Positions 12,185-21,085 of a DNA stretch of 64,000 nt are shown here, piece by piece. Positions within the stretch are counted from its first letter, which is position 1, and each line of letters starts with the position of its first letter. Origin of the DNA: Tersicoccus solisilvae. Its GTDB lineage: Bacteria; Actinomycetota; Actinomycetes; Actinomycetales; Micrococcaceae. Where the stretch lies: contig NZ_BMJI01000003.1 of assembly GCF_014643255.1 (NCBI RefSeq), forward strand, positions 163,128-227,127, written 5' to 3'. The notes under the pieces are model-generated. The model saw only the letters and a list, made by a program, of their open reading frames with translations, ran no database searches and was not told the origin of the DNA. The translations under genes and the position numbers were made by a program.

Positions 12185-15100
12185 TCACTCCTTGCCCGGC
12201 CGCGCGATCTCCTCCGCGGACACGCCGACCCCGAGCACGGTGGGCGCCGCCGCCGGCTCCTGGCCGGCGGGGCGCGATGCAGCGCCGCCGGACGAGAACA
12301 CGGCCGTCGGCTGCTGCTCCGAGCGGGCCGCCGTGTCCACGACCGTGATGGCCGCCGCGTCGCCGGCGCCGCTGCTGGCGGCGCGGCGGGACCGGCGCTT
12401 CGGCCGGGCCGGTTCGGCCGGGGCGCCGGTCCCGGTCTCGGCCGGGAACGCCGCCGCGTCGGTCGTCGACGCCGGCTCCGGTGTCGTGGGTGCTACCGGC
12501 GCGACCGTCGTCTCCTCGGGCTCCTCGCCGGTCCATTCCTCGGGCAGCTCGTCGTCGGCCGCGTCCGCGGCGCGCAGGGCGTTCTGCACGGCCGAGGCGA
12601 CGGCGTCGTCCGACCGCCCGCCCGGCTGCTGACCGCCGACCGCGGCGTCGAAGGCCCGGTCGAGCGACTCGAGGGTCACCTCGCGGTCACCGCCGCGTGC
12701 CTGCTGGCCGTGCGGGACGGTGACCCGCTCGCCGTTGATGGTCAGGGCGACGTCCTCGTCGGCGTCGGACCGGTCCGCTCCGGTCGTGGGCGTCTGCGCG
12801 GCGTCGGTCTCCTCGCCGGAGCGCTTCTTCCGGCCACGTCCGCGCCGGCGCCGCTCGCGGCGGCTCGGCCGCGCGTCGTCCTCGCCGGGCGCGGTACCGG
12901 ACTCCTGCGGTCCGGTCGTCGACGCCTCGGCGGCGTGCTCGCCGGCGGCCGGCTGCTCGCCGTCCTCGCCCGTCGGATGCAGGGCCTTGGCGATGTTGCC
13001 CATCGCGGCCCGCGCCTTCGCCGCGCGCTCGGCGGCCTCCGGATCCTGCTCGGGGGCCGGAGCGGGCGCCTGTTCGGGCGCGTGGTCCGACGCGCGCCGG
13101 CTGCGCTTCTTCTCGTTCTTCGGCGGGCGCTGCTCCTGGCGGGAGCCGTTGCCGCCGCCGTTGCCGTTCGCGCCGTTGCCCTGGCCACCACCGGTGGTGT
13201 GCCGGCGGTGCTCCACCGGCTCACCGTGGGTGATGATGCCGCGGCCCGCGCAGGCCTCGCAGGTCTCGGAGAAGACCTCGAGCAGGCCGGTGCCCATCCG
13301 CTTGCGGGTCATCTGGACCAGGCCCAGCGAGGTCACCTCGGCCACCTGGTGCTTGGTGCGGTCCCGGCCGAGGCACTCGACCAGCCGGCGGAGCACGAGG
13401 TCACGGTTCGCCTCGAGCACCATGTCGATGAAGTCGATGACGATGATGCCGCCGATGTCCCGCAGCCGAAGCTGCCGGACGATCTCCTCGGCCGCCTCGA
13501 GGTTGTTCTTGGTGACCGTCTCCTCGAGGTTGCCGCCGGAGCCGGTGAACCGGCCGGTGTTCACGTCGACGACGGTCATCGCCTCGGTGCGGTCGATGAC
13601 GAGCGAGCCGCCCGAGGGCAGGAACACCTTGCGGTCCAGCGCCTTGGCGATCTGCTCGTCGATCCGCGACGCGGTGAACAGGTCCTCGTCCTTCTCCCAC
13701 TTCTCCAGCCGGGACAGCAGGTCCGGGGCGACGTAGGTGACGTAGGCCTCGATCGTGTCCCAGGCGTGCTCGCCGGAGACGATGAGCTTGGAGAAGTCCT
13801 CGTTGAAGACGTCGCGGACGACCTTGATGGTCAGGTCCGGCTCCGCGTAGAGCATCTGCGGAGCGAGGGTCTTGGGCGCCTCGGCGGTCGCCTGGATGCC
13901 CTCCCACTGGGCGCGCAGCCGGTTGATGTCGTTGGTGAGCTCCTCCTCGGAGGCCCCCTCGGCGGCGGTGCGCACGATGACGCCGGCGCCCTCGGGCAGC
14001 CGGTCCTTGAGGATCTTCTTCAGCCGCGCCCGCTCGTTGTCCGGCAGCTTGCGGGAGATGCCCGTCATGGAGCCGCCGGGCACGTACACGAGGAAGCGGC
14101 CGGGCAGGGAGATCTGGCTGGTCAGCCGGGCGCCCTTGTGACCGATCGGGTCCTTGGTGACCTGCACGAGCACGGAGTCACCGGACTTCAGGGCCACCTC
14201 GATGCGGCGCGGCGTCCCCTCCAGACCGGGCGCGTTCCAGTTGACCTCACCGGCGTAGAGCACGGCGTTGCGGCCGCGCCCGATGTCGACGAACGCTGCC
14301 TCCATCGACGGCAGCACGTTCTGCACCTTGCCCAGGTACACGTTGCCGATCAGCGAGTCCTGCTGCGTCTTGGACACGAAGTGCTCGGCCAGGACGCCGT
14401 CCTCGAGCACGCCGATCTGGATCCGCTCCTCGACCTGCCGGACGATCATCTGCCGGTCGACGGACTCGCGGCGGGCCAGGAACTCGGCCTCGGTGATGCC
14501 GTGCCGGCGGCGTCCCGTCTCGCGGGACTCACGACGGCGCTGCCGCTTCGCCTCCAGCCGGGTGGAGCCCTTGACGGAAGTGACCTTGTTGGACGGCGCT
14601 TCCGTCCGGGAGCGCGGCGCGCGCACCCGGGTGACCGTGTTGGGCGGATCGTCGTCCTCGCCGCCGCTCAGCTCCAGATCGGAGTCCCCGCGACGACGGC
14701 GACGACGACGGCGTGAGGTGACGTCTCCCCCGTCTTCGTCCTTCGCGGCGGCGGAGGCCTCGTCGTCGCTCGCGCCGTCGGCCTTCTCGCCCTCGGTCTC
14801 GCTCTCCGACCCGCCACGACCACGGCCGCGTCCCCGGCGACCCCCGCGACGGCTGCGACCCCGGCCCTCACCGGCCTCGTCGTCGGTCTCCTCGTCGTCG
14901 TCCGCGTCGGACTCGGCGGCGGCCTGCACCGCCTGGGCCTTCCGGCTCTCCTCACGGGCGCGCACCTGCTCCTGGAGCTGATCCAGGTCCGGGGCGTGGA
15001 AGAGCAGCGACATCGGGGACTGCGCCGACATCATGCCGCGCAGCGGATCGGCCGGGACCTCGCCGGACGGCTCCTCGTCCTCGGCGGTCTTCTCGTCGTT

Positions 15101-15718
15101 CGCGCCCGCGGCGGCGGGCTGCTGCGGGGCGGCGTCCGGGCCGGTGGTCTCGGCGGGCTCCTCCGCGGCGGCCGACGCCACTTCGGCGCGCTCCTCGGCG
15201 GTGTCGGTCTCGGCGGTGGCCGCCTCCGCGGCGGCGGCCTTCTTCGTGCGGGACGCGGCGGTCCGGATGCGACCGGAGCGCGCGCGGGTGCGGGTGGCGG
15301 GCTTCGCGGTGTCATCGGCGGACGCGGTGTCGTCGGCGGCCTCGGTGTCGACGGCGGCCGCGGTGGCCGCGTTGCTCGCCGCTTCGGCGCGATCCTCGGC
15401 CGTGGTGGCCACGGGCGCCTGCACCGGCGTCTCGGCCGGGCTCGCCTGTTCCGCGGTCGCGACCTCGGCGCCGGTGGCGTCCGCCGTCGCGGCGGTGCGG
15501 CGGCTGCTGCGCCGACGCGCGGGCTTCTCGGCCGGCTGCTCGACCGGCTGCTCGGCTGGCTCCGAGGCCGTCTCGAGTTGCGTGTCGCTCGCCTCGGTGC
15601 TCGTCGACGCGGCGGCGGTGTTCTGGTCGACCGTTCCGGCCGCCTCGTCCCCGGCGGGGGTCGTCGTTGCCGGTGTCTGCTCCGGTTCCGTGACGGAACC
15701 AGCGTTGTCCATAGTCAT
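12185..15718 (-). CDS. rne: Ribonuclease E/G family protein
   Basis: This 1177-residue RNase E/G-type endoribonuclease acts in mRNA decay and rRNA/tRNA maturation. The catalytic core lies in the middle, about residues 440-840. It has an S1 RNA-binding segment (DSLIGNVYLGKVQNVLPSM), the DNase-I-like site with VDVNTGRFTG (near 716) and IVIDFIDM (near 762) supplying the metal-binding Asp residues, and the CEACAGRG zinc-link near 818. Both flanks are long, low-complexity and charged (Glu/Ala-rich N-terminus; Arg-rich blocks and RPKRRSRR near the C-terminus), as in actinobacterial RNase E. ATG at 15718 is preceded by GGAG; the downstream ATG at 15712 is an alternative. Confidence 0.95.
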   Translation of the reverse strand: MTMDNAGSVTEPEQTPATTTPAGDEAAGTVDQNTAAASTSTEASDTQLETASEPAEQPVEQPAEKPARRRSSRRTAATADATGAEVATAEQASPAETPVQAPVATTAEDRAEAASNAATAAAVDTEAADDTASADDTAKPATRTRARSGRIRTAASRTKKAAAAEAATAETDTAEERAEVASAAAEEPAETTGPDAAPQQPAAAGANDEKTAEDEEPSGEVPADPLRGMMSAQSPMSLLFHAPDLDQLQEQVRAREESRKAQAVQAAAESDADDDEETDDEAGEGRGRSRRGGRRGRGRGRGGSESETEGEKADGASDDEASAAAKDEDGGDVTSRRRRRRRRGDSDLELSGGEDDDPPNTVTRVRAPRSRTEAPSNKVTSVKGSTRLEAKRQRRRESRETGRRRHGITEAEFLARRESVDRQMIVRQVEERIQIGVLEDGVLAEHFVSKTQQDSLIGNVYLGKVQNVLPSMEAAFVDIGRGRNAVLYAGEVNWNAPGLEGTPRRIEVALKSGDSVLVQVTKDPIGHKGARLTSQISLPGRFLVYVPGGSMTGISRKLPDNERARLKKILKDRLPEGAGVIVRTAAEGASEEELTNDINRLRAQWEGIQATAEAPKTLAPQMLYAEPDLTIKVVRDVFNEDFSKLIVSGEHAWDTIEAYVTYVAPDLLSRLEKWEKDEDLFTASRIDEQIAKALDRKVFLPSGGSLVIDRTEAMTVVDVNTGRFTGSGGNLEETVTKNNLEAAEEIVRQLRLRDIGGIIVIDFIDMVLEANRDLVLRRLVECLGRDRTKHQVAEVTSLGLVQMTRKRMGTGLLEVFSETCEACAGRGIITHGEPVEHRRHTTGGGQGNGANGNGGGNGSRQEQRPPKNEKKRSRRASDHAPEQAPAPAPEQDPEAAERAAKARAAMGNIAKALHPTGEDGEQPAAGEHAAEASTTGPQESGTAPGEDDARPSRRERRRRGRGRKKRSGEETDAAQTPTTGADRSDADEDVALTINGERVTVPHGQQARGGDREVTLESLDRAFDAAVGGQQPGGRSDDAVASAVQNALRAADAADDELPEEWTGEEPEETTVAPVAPTTPEPASTTDAAAFPAETGTGAPAEPARPKRRSRRAASSGAGDAAAITVVDTAARSEQQPTAVFSSGGAASRPAGQEPAAAPTVLGVGVSAEEIARPGKE

Positions 15719-16249
15719 ATTCAGCTGTACTCCAGCCGCGGCACCCCGTCCACAACCGGCGCCCCGCGGCGACTTGACCGGCCTCACCGGGCGATTTCCC
15801 CGGCGGCCGGAAACTTGAGTTGTTCACCTGGGCGGTCGCGCCGCGAAAAGGGGCGTGGCCGCACGCTCAGGCCGTCAACGCTCGGGTGGCGGCGCGTGTG
15901 CACCGACGGGCGAAGGGCGGATACCGCTCGCCTCACCGTCGGGTCCGTCGCGTCCTGGCGACGTCGACACCGGTGTCCGTGACACCCGCGCCGGTTGCCA
16001 CACCGACTGTTGCCGGACCGACCCGCCGTTGTGGACCGCGAGCCGATCGAAGGACATTCTCTCACACCGCGGCCCGGATCGGCGCGCGGGCCGGCCTCGC
16101 GGCGAGCGACGCATCCCGGCCGCGGGCCAGCCGGCTTCGCTACAATCGGCACCGCATCGCGCGCCCGAGCACCCGGTCGCGGCAGGCCCCCGCCGGTCTT
16201 CGCGCTCGACGTCCCCGGTCCGAGTCCCCCGTCAGTCAGGATCCTTCCC
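15719..16249. other. Divergent intergenic region, rne / VKOR gene
   Basis: These 530 bp separate the divergent rne and VKOR-family genes. I see no convincing coding sequence. Open frames here are Arg/Pro-rich shadows without family signatures. The region presumably holds both promoters and the rne leader, but no clear -35/-10 pair could be picked. Confidence 0.5.
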
Positions 16250-16939
16250 GTGAAGTCAGACCCCCGCACGCGACACGTCGCCGACCGCGCGCCCGACGAC
16301 GTCGAGCCCGGCGGCGCGACGCGCGACGGTGTCGCCGAGCGCGAGCACGACCGGGACCTGCCCCGGCTCTACCGGCGGGTGCAGCTCGGCTGGATGTACA
16401 TCGTCGGCGGCGTCATCGGTTTCCTCGCGGCCGGCGAACTCGTCCTCGAGGACGTCGCCCTGCTGAAGGACCCGAACCACGTCACCAGCTGCGACATCAA
16501 TCCGCTGATCTCCTGTGGCACCGTGATGAAGTCGTGGCAGGCCCAGCTCTTCGGGTTCCCCAACCCGTTCATCGGCATCGTGGCGTTCGGCATCATCATC
16601 ACCGTCGGCGTGTCCCTGCTGGCCGGGGCGCGGTTCGCCCGCTGGTACTGGTTGACGCTGAACGCCGGCATCGCCCTGGGCTTCCTCTTCTGCGTGTGGC
16701 TGTGGTCCCAGGCCGTGTACGACATCGGCGCGCTGTGCATCTACTGCATGATCGTGTGGGCCGTGATGATCGTCCTGCTCGTGCACACGACCGTGCGCAA
16801 CATCAGTCACGGCGTCATCCCGGCCTCCCCGAAGGTCGCGGCGATCGCCCAGGACGCCGCCTGGCCCGTCGCCGTCCTGCTGGCGATCGGCGTCGTCGTC
16901 TCGATCTTCCTGCGGTTCGCGGGGATCTTCATCCGCTGA
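16250..16939 (+). CDS. Vitamin K epoxide reductase family protein
   Basis: This integral membrane thiol oxidoreductase of the VKOR family has 229 residues and about five hydrophobic helices. In actinobacteria such proteins reoxidise DsbA-like partners using menaquinone. The active-site cysteines are visible: the loop pair in TSCDINPLISCG (about 80-88) and the CxxC in LCIYCM (about 162-165). The GTG start at 16250 fits the family length; the N-terminal 35 residues are hydrophilic. It is divergent from rne and convergent with ndk, with palindrome R1 between them. Its partner may be a DsbA-like protein elsewhere; the two DsbA-like genes near 30 kb are probably cytoplasmic. Confidence 0.9.
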   Translation: MKSDPRTRHVADRAPDDVEPGGATRDGVAEREHDRDLPRLYRRVQLGWMYIVGGVIGFLAAGELVLEDVALLKDPNHVTSCDINPLISCGTVMKSWQAQLFGFPNPFIGIVAFGIIITVGVSLLAGARFARWYWLTLNAGIALGFLFCVWLWSQAVYDIGALCIYCMIVWAVMIVLLVHTTVRNISHGVIPASPKVAAIAQDAAWPVAVLLAIGVVVSIFLRFAGIFIR

Positions 16940-16954
16940 CGAGGCGTTCACCTA

Positions 16955-17026
16955 CGCCAACTCGTCAATAGATGTTCACCGGGCCCGGAAACCCGGCCGG
17001 ATGGAACATCTATTGACGAGCTGGCG
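16955..17026. repeat. 72-bp palindromic repeat, copy R1
   Basis: The outer arms are 23 bp. The left arm CGCCAACTCGTCAATAGATG continues TTC, and the right arm is its reverse complement except for one mismatch (A opposite C at the sixth position). A GC-rich inner segment (ccgggcccgg aaa cccggccgg) can extend the stem. It lies between the convergent ends of the VKOR gene and ndk and could form a bidirectional terminator-like hairpin, although it has no U-tract. It is related to copies at 29854, 30617 and 63852. Confidence 0.9.
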
Positions 17027-17035
17027 AGGAAGGGT

Positions 17036-17452
17036 TCAGCCGAACCAGATGCCGAGCTCACGCTCGGCCGACTCCGGCGAGTCCGAGCCGTGGACGAGAT
17101 TCTGCTGCACCTTCAGCCCCCAGTCGCGGCCGAAATCGCCGCGGATGGTGCCCGGCGCCGCGGTCGTCGGGTCGGTGGCGCCGGCGAGGGACCGGAAGCC
17201 GGCGATGACGCCCTGCCCCTCGACCGTCGCGGCGACGATCGGGCCGGACAGCATGAACTCGACGAGCGGCTCGTAGAAGGGCTTGCCGACGTGCTCCTCG
17301 TAGTGCTGCTCGAGCATCGCCCGGTCGGCATCGACGAGTTTGAGGCCGGTGAGCGTGTAGCCCTTGGCCTCGATCCGGGCGAGGATGGCGCCGGTCAGGC
17401 CGCGGGCGACGCCGTCGGGCTTGACCAGGACGAGGGTGCGTTCGGTGCTCAC
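17036..17452 (-). CDS. ndk: Nucleoside diphosphate kinase
   Basis: Ndk transfers the gamma-phosphate between nucleoside di- and triphosphates through a phospho-histidine. The 138-residue length is standard. It shows [16 protein letters not shown] at the start, and [20 protein letters not shown] near the end, which contains the catalytic His. The GTG start at 17452 has a strong AAGGAG upstream. It ends 10 bp from palindrome R1. In many actinobacteria ndk is close to rne and folC, as here. Confidence 0.97.
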   Translation of the reverse strand: MSTERTLVLVKPDGVARGLTGAILARIEAKGYTLTGLKLVDADRAMLEQHYEEHVGKPFYEPLVEFMLSGPIVAATVEGQGVIAGFRSLAGATDPTTAAPGTIRGDFGRDWGLKVQQNLVHGSDSPESAERELGIWFG

Positions 17453-17601
17453 GGTGCGCGTTCTCCTTGGCTGGGGTGACGGAAGTCCGCTGATCAGCCT
17501 ATCGGGCGGTGCCCGGCCGTTCACGCCCGCCACCGGTTCCCCCGCGGACCGGGCGGTGCCATGCTGGACGCGTCAGCCGCCCCACCGGAACCGAGGCAGT
17601 C

Positions 17602-19068
17602 ATGGTCGTCACCATCACGACGGCGCCGATGTCCCTCGGCGAGCTGCTCGCCGTGGTGCACGGGGAGCAGGTGCGGCTCGCCCCCGACGCCCTCGACCGG
17701 ATCGCCGCCGCCCGCGCCGTCGTCGATGACGTCCTGGGCACCGGCGCGGCCGTCTACGGCCTGACCACCCGGGTCGGGCACAGCCGCGACGTGCGGGTGT
17801 CCGCCGACGAGGTGGCCCGGCAGCAGGAGTGGCTGATCCGCTCGCACGCCGGCGGGTTCGGGCCCCCGTTGCCGGCGCCGCGGGTCCGGGCCGCCATCGC
17901 CGTGCGCCTGAACGGCATCGCGCGCGGCGGCTCCGGGGCCAGCCCGGCCGCCGCGCAGACGCTCGCCGCGATGCTCAACGCCGGCGTGCACCCGGTCATC
18001 CCCCGCACCTCCTCGGTGGGCGCCGGGGATCTCGGCCAGCTCGCCTACGTCGCGCAGGTCGCGGTGGGCCTGGGCCGGGCCGAGCTCGACGGCGTGGAGC
18101 TGGACGGCGGTGAGGCGCTGCGCCGGGCCGGCATCGCCCCGCTCCGGCTCGAGGGCAAGGACGGGCTCGCGCTGATCTCCTCCAACGCCGTCTCCCTCGG
18201 CGCGGCCGCGCTCGTCGTCGAGCACGCCGAGCGGACCGTTCCCGCCGCCGACACCGCCGTCGCCCTGTCCCTGGAGGCGACCGACGGCAATCCGTCCATC
18301 GCCCTGCCCGTCGTCGCCGCGGCCAAGCCCTACCCCGGGCAGGTCGCCGCGGCCGCGCGGCTGCGCGCCGAGCTGGCCGGGAGCCGGCTGCTGGACCCCG
18401 ACGGGCCGCACTCGGTGCAGGACGCGCTGTCCTTCCGCGTCAGCCCACAGGTGCACGGGGCGCTACGGGACCAGCTGGCGGCCGTCACCGCGGCCGTCGA
18501 GGTGGAACTGAACGCCGCCGCCGACAATCCCCTCGTCGATCTGGCGACCCGGACGATGGTCAGCACGGGCAACTTCCACCCGATGGTCGTGGCGATCGGG
18601 TTCGACGCGCTGCGGATCGCCGTCGCCCACGTGGGCCAGCTCAGCGACCGCCGGATGAGCCACCTGTGGGACGCGGCCATGACCGTGCTGGCGGCCGGCG
18701 GGCCGCCACCCGCCGCCGCGGCGCCCGGTCTGCAGCTGCGCTACCCGGCGGCCGCCGCCGTGGCCGCCCTCAAGCAGCTCGCGGCGCCCGCCACCCTGGA
18801 CGCCCCGCCGCTGGACCTCGGCACGGAGGACCACGCCACCTCGGCGCCCCTCTCCGTCGACAAGGCCGAGGAGGCGCTCGGCCTGCTGGACGACCTGCTC
18901 GCCATCGAGGTGCTGCTGGCCCGCGACGTGCTGGCCGTCACCGGGCCGCCGCGACGCCTCGGGGCGGGCGCGACGGCCGTCCTGCGCCTGGCCGACGAGG
19001 CGGCGGGCGGGCAGGCCGCCACCCCGGCCGCCGTCCACGCGGCCCTGCGGTTACGCTTCCCGGGCTGA
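17602..19068 (+). CDS. Aromatic amino acid (histidine) ammonia-lyase-like protein lacking MIO serine
   Basis: This 488-residue protein of the HAL/PAL superfamily matches in length and landmarks: AVYGLTTRVG (cf. VYGINTGFG), ARGGSGAS, LEGKDGLALISSN, LEATDGNPS, NAAADNPLVD and STGNFHPM. The cofactor loop, however, reads SSVGAGDLGQLA where active lyases have GSVGASGDLAPLA. The Ser of the Ala-Ser-Gly triad that cyclises to MIO is absent, and the loop is one residue shorter. Either the reaction does not need MIO or the protein is not a classical lyase. No other hut genes are near. ATG 17602 follows a GAGG ribosome site. It is divergent from ndk. Confidence 0.8.
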   Translation: MVVTITTAPMSLGELLAVVHGEQVRLAPDALDRIAAARAVVDDVLGTGAAVYGLTTRVGHSRDVRVSADEVARQQEWLIRSHAGGFGPPLPAPRVRAAIAVRLNGIARGGSGASPAAAQTLAAMLNAGVHPVIPRTSSVGAGDLGQLAYVAQVAVGLGRAELDGVELDGGEALRRAGIAPLRLEGKDGLALISSNAVSLGAAALVVEHAERTVPAADTAVALSLEATDGNPSIALPVVAAAKPYPGQVAAAARLRAELAGSRLLDPDGPHSVQDALSFRVSPQVHGALRDQLAAVTAAVEVELNAAADNPLVDLATRTMVSTGNFHPMVVAIGFDALRIAVAHVGQLSDRRMSHLWDAAMTVLAAGGPPPAAAAPGLQLRYPAAAAVAALKQLAAPATLDAPPLDLGTEDHATSAPLSVDKAEEALGLLDDLLAIEVLLARDVLAVTGPPRRLGAGATAVLRLADEAAGGQAATPAAVHAALRLRFPG

Positions 19069-19106
19069 ATGTCTCTGAGCGGTCGACCCTGAGCGGTCGA
19101 CGCGGG

Positions 19107-19550
19107 TCACTCCGGCAGCGGGTGCTCCCGGGCCCACCGGTCCTGTTCGGCCGCCCGCTGCCGGTTCTCCCGGTCCACCCGCCCCCCGGCGCGCAACCCG
19201 TACCACCAGGCCGCCACGCACAGGGCACCGACGAGGAACATCATCGGCACGAAGAACCCGGTGGCGAGCACGAGCACCTGCAGCGCCCAGCCGGCGGCGT
19301 AGCCCCAGCGGCGGGTCAGCACGGCGCACACCGCGACCAGCAGCACGGACAGGAGCAACCCGACGGAGAGCACCGCGGGCTTCGGCAGGTCCTTGAGCAG
19401 CCCGAAGCCGACCAGGGTGGCGAAGAAGACGATGAAGGCCTCGACGAGCAGCACCGTCGAGGCGAACATGACCTTGGTCGAGCGCTGCTTCTTCTTCGGG
19501 GTGGACCGGCCCGAACCGGCCCCGTCGGTCGCGGGATCGGTCGACGTCAT
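19107..19550 (-). CDS. DUF4233 domain-containing membrane protein
   Basis: This 147-residue protein has four hydrophobic helices: STVLLVEAFIVFFATLVGF, PAVLSVGLLLSVLLVAVCAV, GWALQVLVLATGFFVPMMF and a shorter GALCVAAWWYGL. Hydrophilic ends flank them, including a Lys-rich KKKQR N-terminal patch. It matches DUF4233, which commonly follows folC in Actinobacteria and has no known function. Its ATG overlaps the folC stop by ATGA, so it is translationally coupled to folC. Confidence 0.88.
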   Translation of the reverse strand: MTSTDPATDGAGSGRSTPKKKQRSTKVMFASTVLLVEAFIVFFATLVGFGLLKDLPKPAVLSVGLLLSVLLVAVCAVLTRRWGYAAGWALQVLVLATGFFVPMMFLVGALCVAAWWYGLRAGGRVDRENRQRAAEQDRWAREHPLPE

Positions 19551-21085
19551 GGCGTCTCCTCTCGGGCGCCCAGCAGGATGCGGGCCTCGGCGATCAGGGT
19601 GATGGACCCGGTGACGAGGACCAGCCCGTCGAACTGCTGCGGGTCGTCGGCGAGCTGGATCGCGGCGGCGACCGCGTTGTCCAGGGACTCCTCGACCATC
19701 ACCGCCTCGTCCGCGAACCAGGTCTGCGCCATCTCGGCCAGCTCGGTCGGCTCGATCGCCCGCGGCGAGGACGAGCGGGTGACGACGAGGGTGACCGGCA
19801 TGTCCGCGAACGCCTCGCGCAGCGCCTCGAGTATGCCCTCGGCGTCCTTCTCCGCCAGCACGCCGAGCACGACGACGGCGCGGGAGAAGGCGAACGCCTC
19901 CCGCAGGGCCGCCACGGTCACGGCGACGCCGGCCGGGTTGTGGGCGGCGTCGACCACGACGGGCGGGTCGGTCCGGACCGTCTCCAGCCGGCCCGGGGAG
20001 CGGACGGCGGCGAAGCCCTCGCGCACGAGCTCGACGTTCAGCTCCTTCTCCCCCGCCCCGAGGAACGCCTCGACGGCGGCGACGGCGACGGCCGCGTTCT
20101 CCGCCTGATGGGCGCCGTGCAGGGGCAGCACGAGGTCCTCGTACCGCGCCGCCAGGCCGTCGATGGTCAGCTGCTGCCCGCCGACGGCGACGTTGCGGGA
20201 CTCGACGCCGAACTCGATGCCCTCGAACCGGTACTGGGCGCCGACCTCCTGGGCCTTGTCCAGCAGCACCTCGGCCGCCTCGACCGGCTGGGCGGCGGAG
20301 ACGAGGAAGCCGCCGCGCTTGATGATGCCCGACTTGTTCTCGGCGATCTCCTCGATCGTGTCGCCGAGCATGTCGGTGTGGTCCAGGGAGATGGGCGTGA
20401 TGACGCTGACGGCGCCGTCGGCGACGTTGGTCGCGTCCCAGGTGCCGCCGATGCCGACCTCGAGCACGACGACGTCCACCGGGGCGTCCGCGAACACCGC
20501 GAAGGCGAGGATGGTCACGCACTCGAAGTAGGTGAGCCGGGGTTGCCCGTCGTCGGTCAGCTCCCGGTCCACCAGCTCGAGGTACGGGCGGATCTCGTCC
20601 CAGACCCGCACGAAGGTCGCGTCCGGGACCGGCGTGCCGTCGATGCTGATCCGTTCGGTCACCGAGGTCAGGTGCGGGCTGGTGTAGCGGCCGGTGCGGA
20701 TGTCGTGGGCCAGCAGCACGGACTCGATGATCCGCGCCGTGGACGTCTTGCCGTTGGTGCCGGTGACGTGGATGACGGGCGCGGCGCGGTGCGGGTCGCC
20801 GAGGATCTCGACGGCGCGGCGCAGCGGCTCGAGCCGGGGCTCCATCCTGTTCTCCGGCGCCCGGGCGAGCAGTTCCGCGTACACGCTGGCAACGGAGAAC
20901 TCGTCGGGCACGCTCGTGTCCTGGTCGCCGGGCAGCGCCGACCCGGTGTCCGAGTCGTCGACGGCGAAGGGGTCGCCGACGACGTCGGCGTCCTCGGTGT
21001 CGAGCAGATCCCGCAACTCCTCGGCGTCCTGCTCCTCCGGGGTCAGGTCGTCGTCGTGATCGTGGTGGTCGTGGTGGTCGCTCAT
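19547..21085 (-). CDS. folC: Folylpolyglutamate/dihydrofolate synthase
   Basis: FolC adds glutamate to dihydropteroate and polyglutamates to folates. The 512-residue product has a Mur-ligase-type ATP site [14 protein letters not shown] (near residue 106), [42 protein letters not shown] and [10 protein letters not shown]. An unusual N-terminal extension of about 65 residues precedes the catalytic part. It is rich in His and Asp (a run of [10 protein letters not shown]) then acidic. The ATG overlaps the ileS stop by ATGA, linking ileS-folC-DUF4233 as one operon under the ileS T-box promoter. Confidence 0.95.
   Translation of the reverse strand: MSDHHDHHDHDDDLTPEEQDAEELRDLLDTEDADVVGDPFAVDDSDTGSALPGDQDTSVPDEFSVASVYAELLARAPENRMEPRLEPLRRAVEILGDPHRAAPVIHVTGTNGKTSTARIIESVLLAHDIRTGRYTSPHLTSVTERISIDGTPVPDATFVRVWDEIRPYLELVDRELTDDGQPRLTYFECVTILAFAVFADAPVDVVVLEVGIGGTWDATNVADGAVSVITPISLDHTDMLGDTIEEIAENKSGIIKRGGFLVSAAQPVEAAEVLLDKAQEVGAQYRFEGIEFGVESRNVAVGGQQLTIDGLAARYEDLVLPLHGAHQAENAAVAVAAVEAFLGAGEKELNVELVREGFAAVRSPGRLETVRTDPPVVVDAAHNPAGVAVTVAALREAFAFSRAVVVLGVLAEKDAEGILEALREAFADMPVTLVVTRSSSPRAIEPTELAEMAQTWFADEAVMVEESLDNAVAAAIQLADDPQQFDGLVLVTGSITLIAEARILLGAREETP

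Noticed and set aside
12125..14716. Very long open frame on the plus strand opposite rne
   Set aside because: It lies wholly antisense to the RNase E coding sequence, is Arg/Leu/Gly-biased with no family motif, and is the usual shadow of a high-GC gene.
15855..16253. Open frame between rne and the VKOR gene
   Set aside because: Composition is Arg/Pro/Ser-rich, there is no ribosome site or recognisable motif, and it overlaps the true VKOR start.
19070..19106. Repeated GAGCGGTCGACC/CTGAGCGGTCGACG as a mobile-element trace
   Set aside because: It is only a short duplicated 12-13-bp motif between convergent genes, with no arms or target-site pattern.
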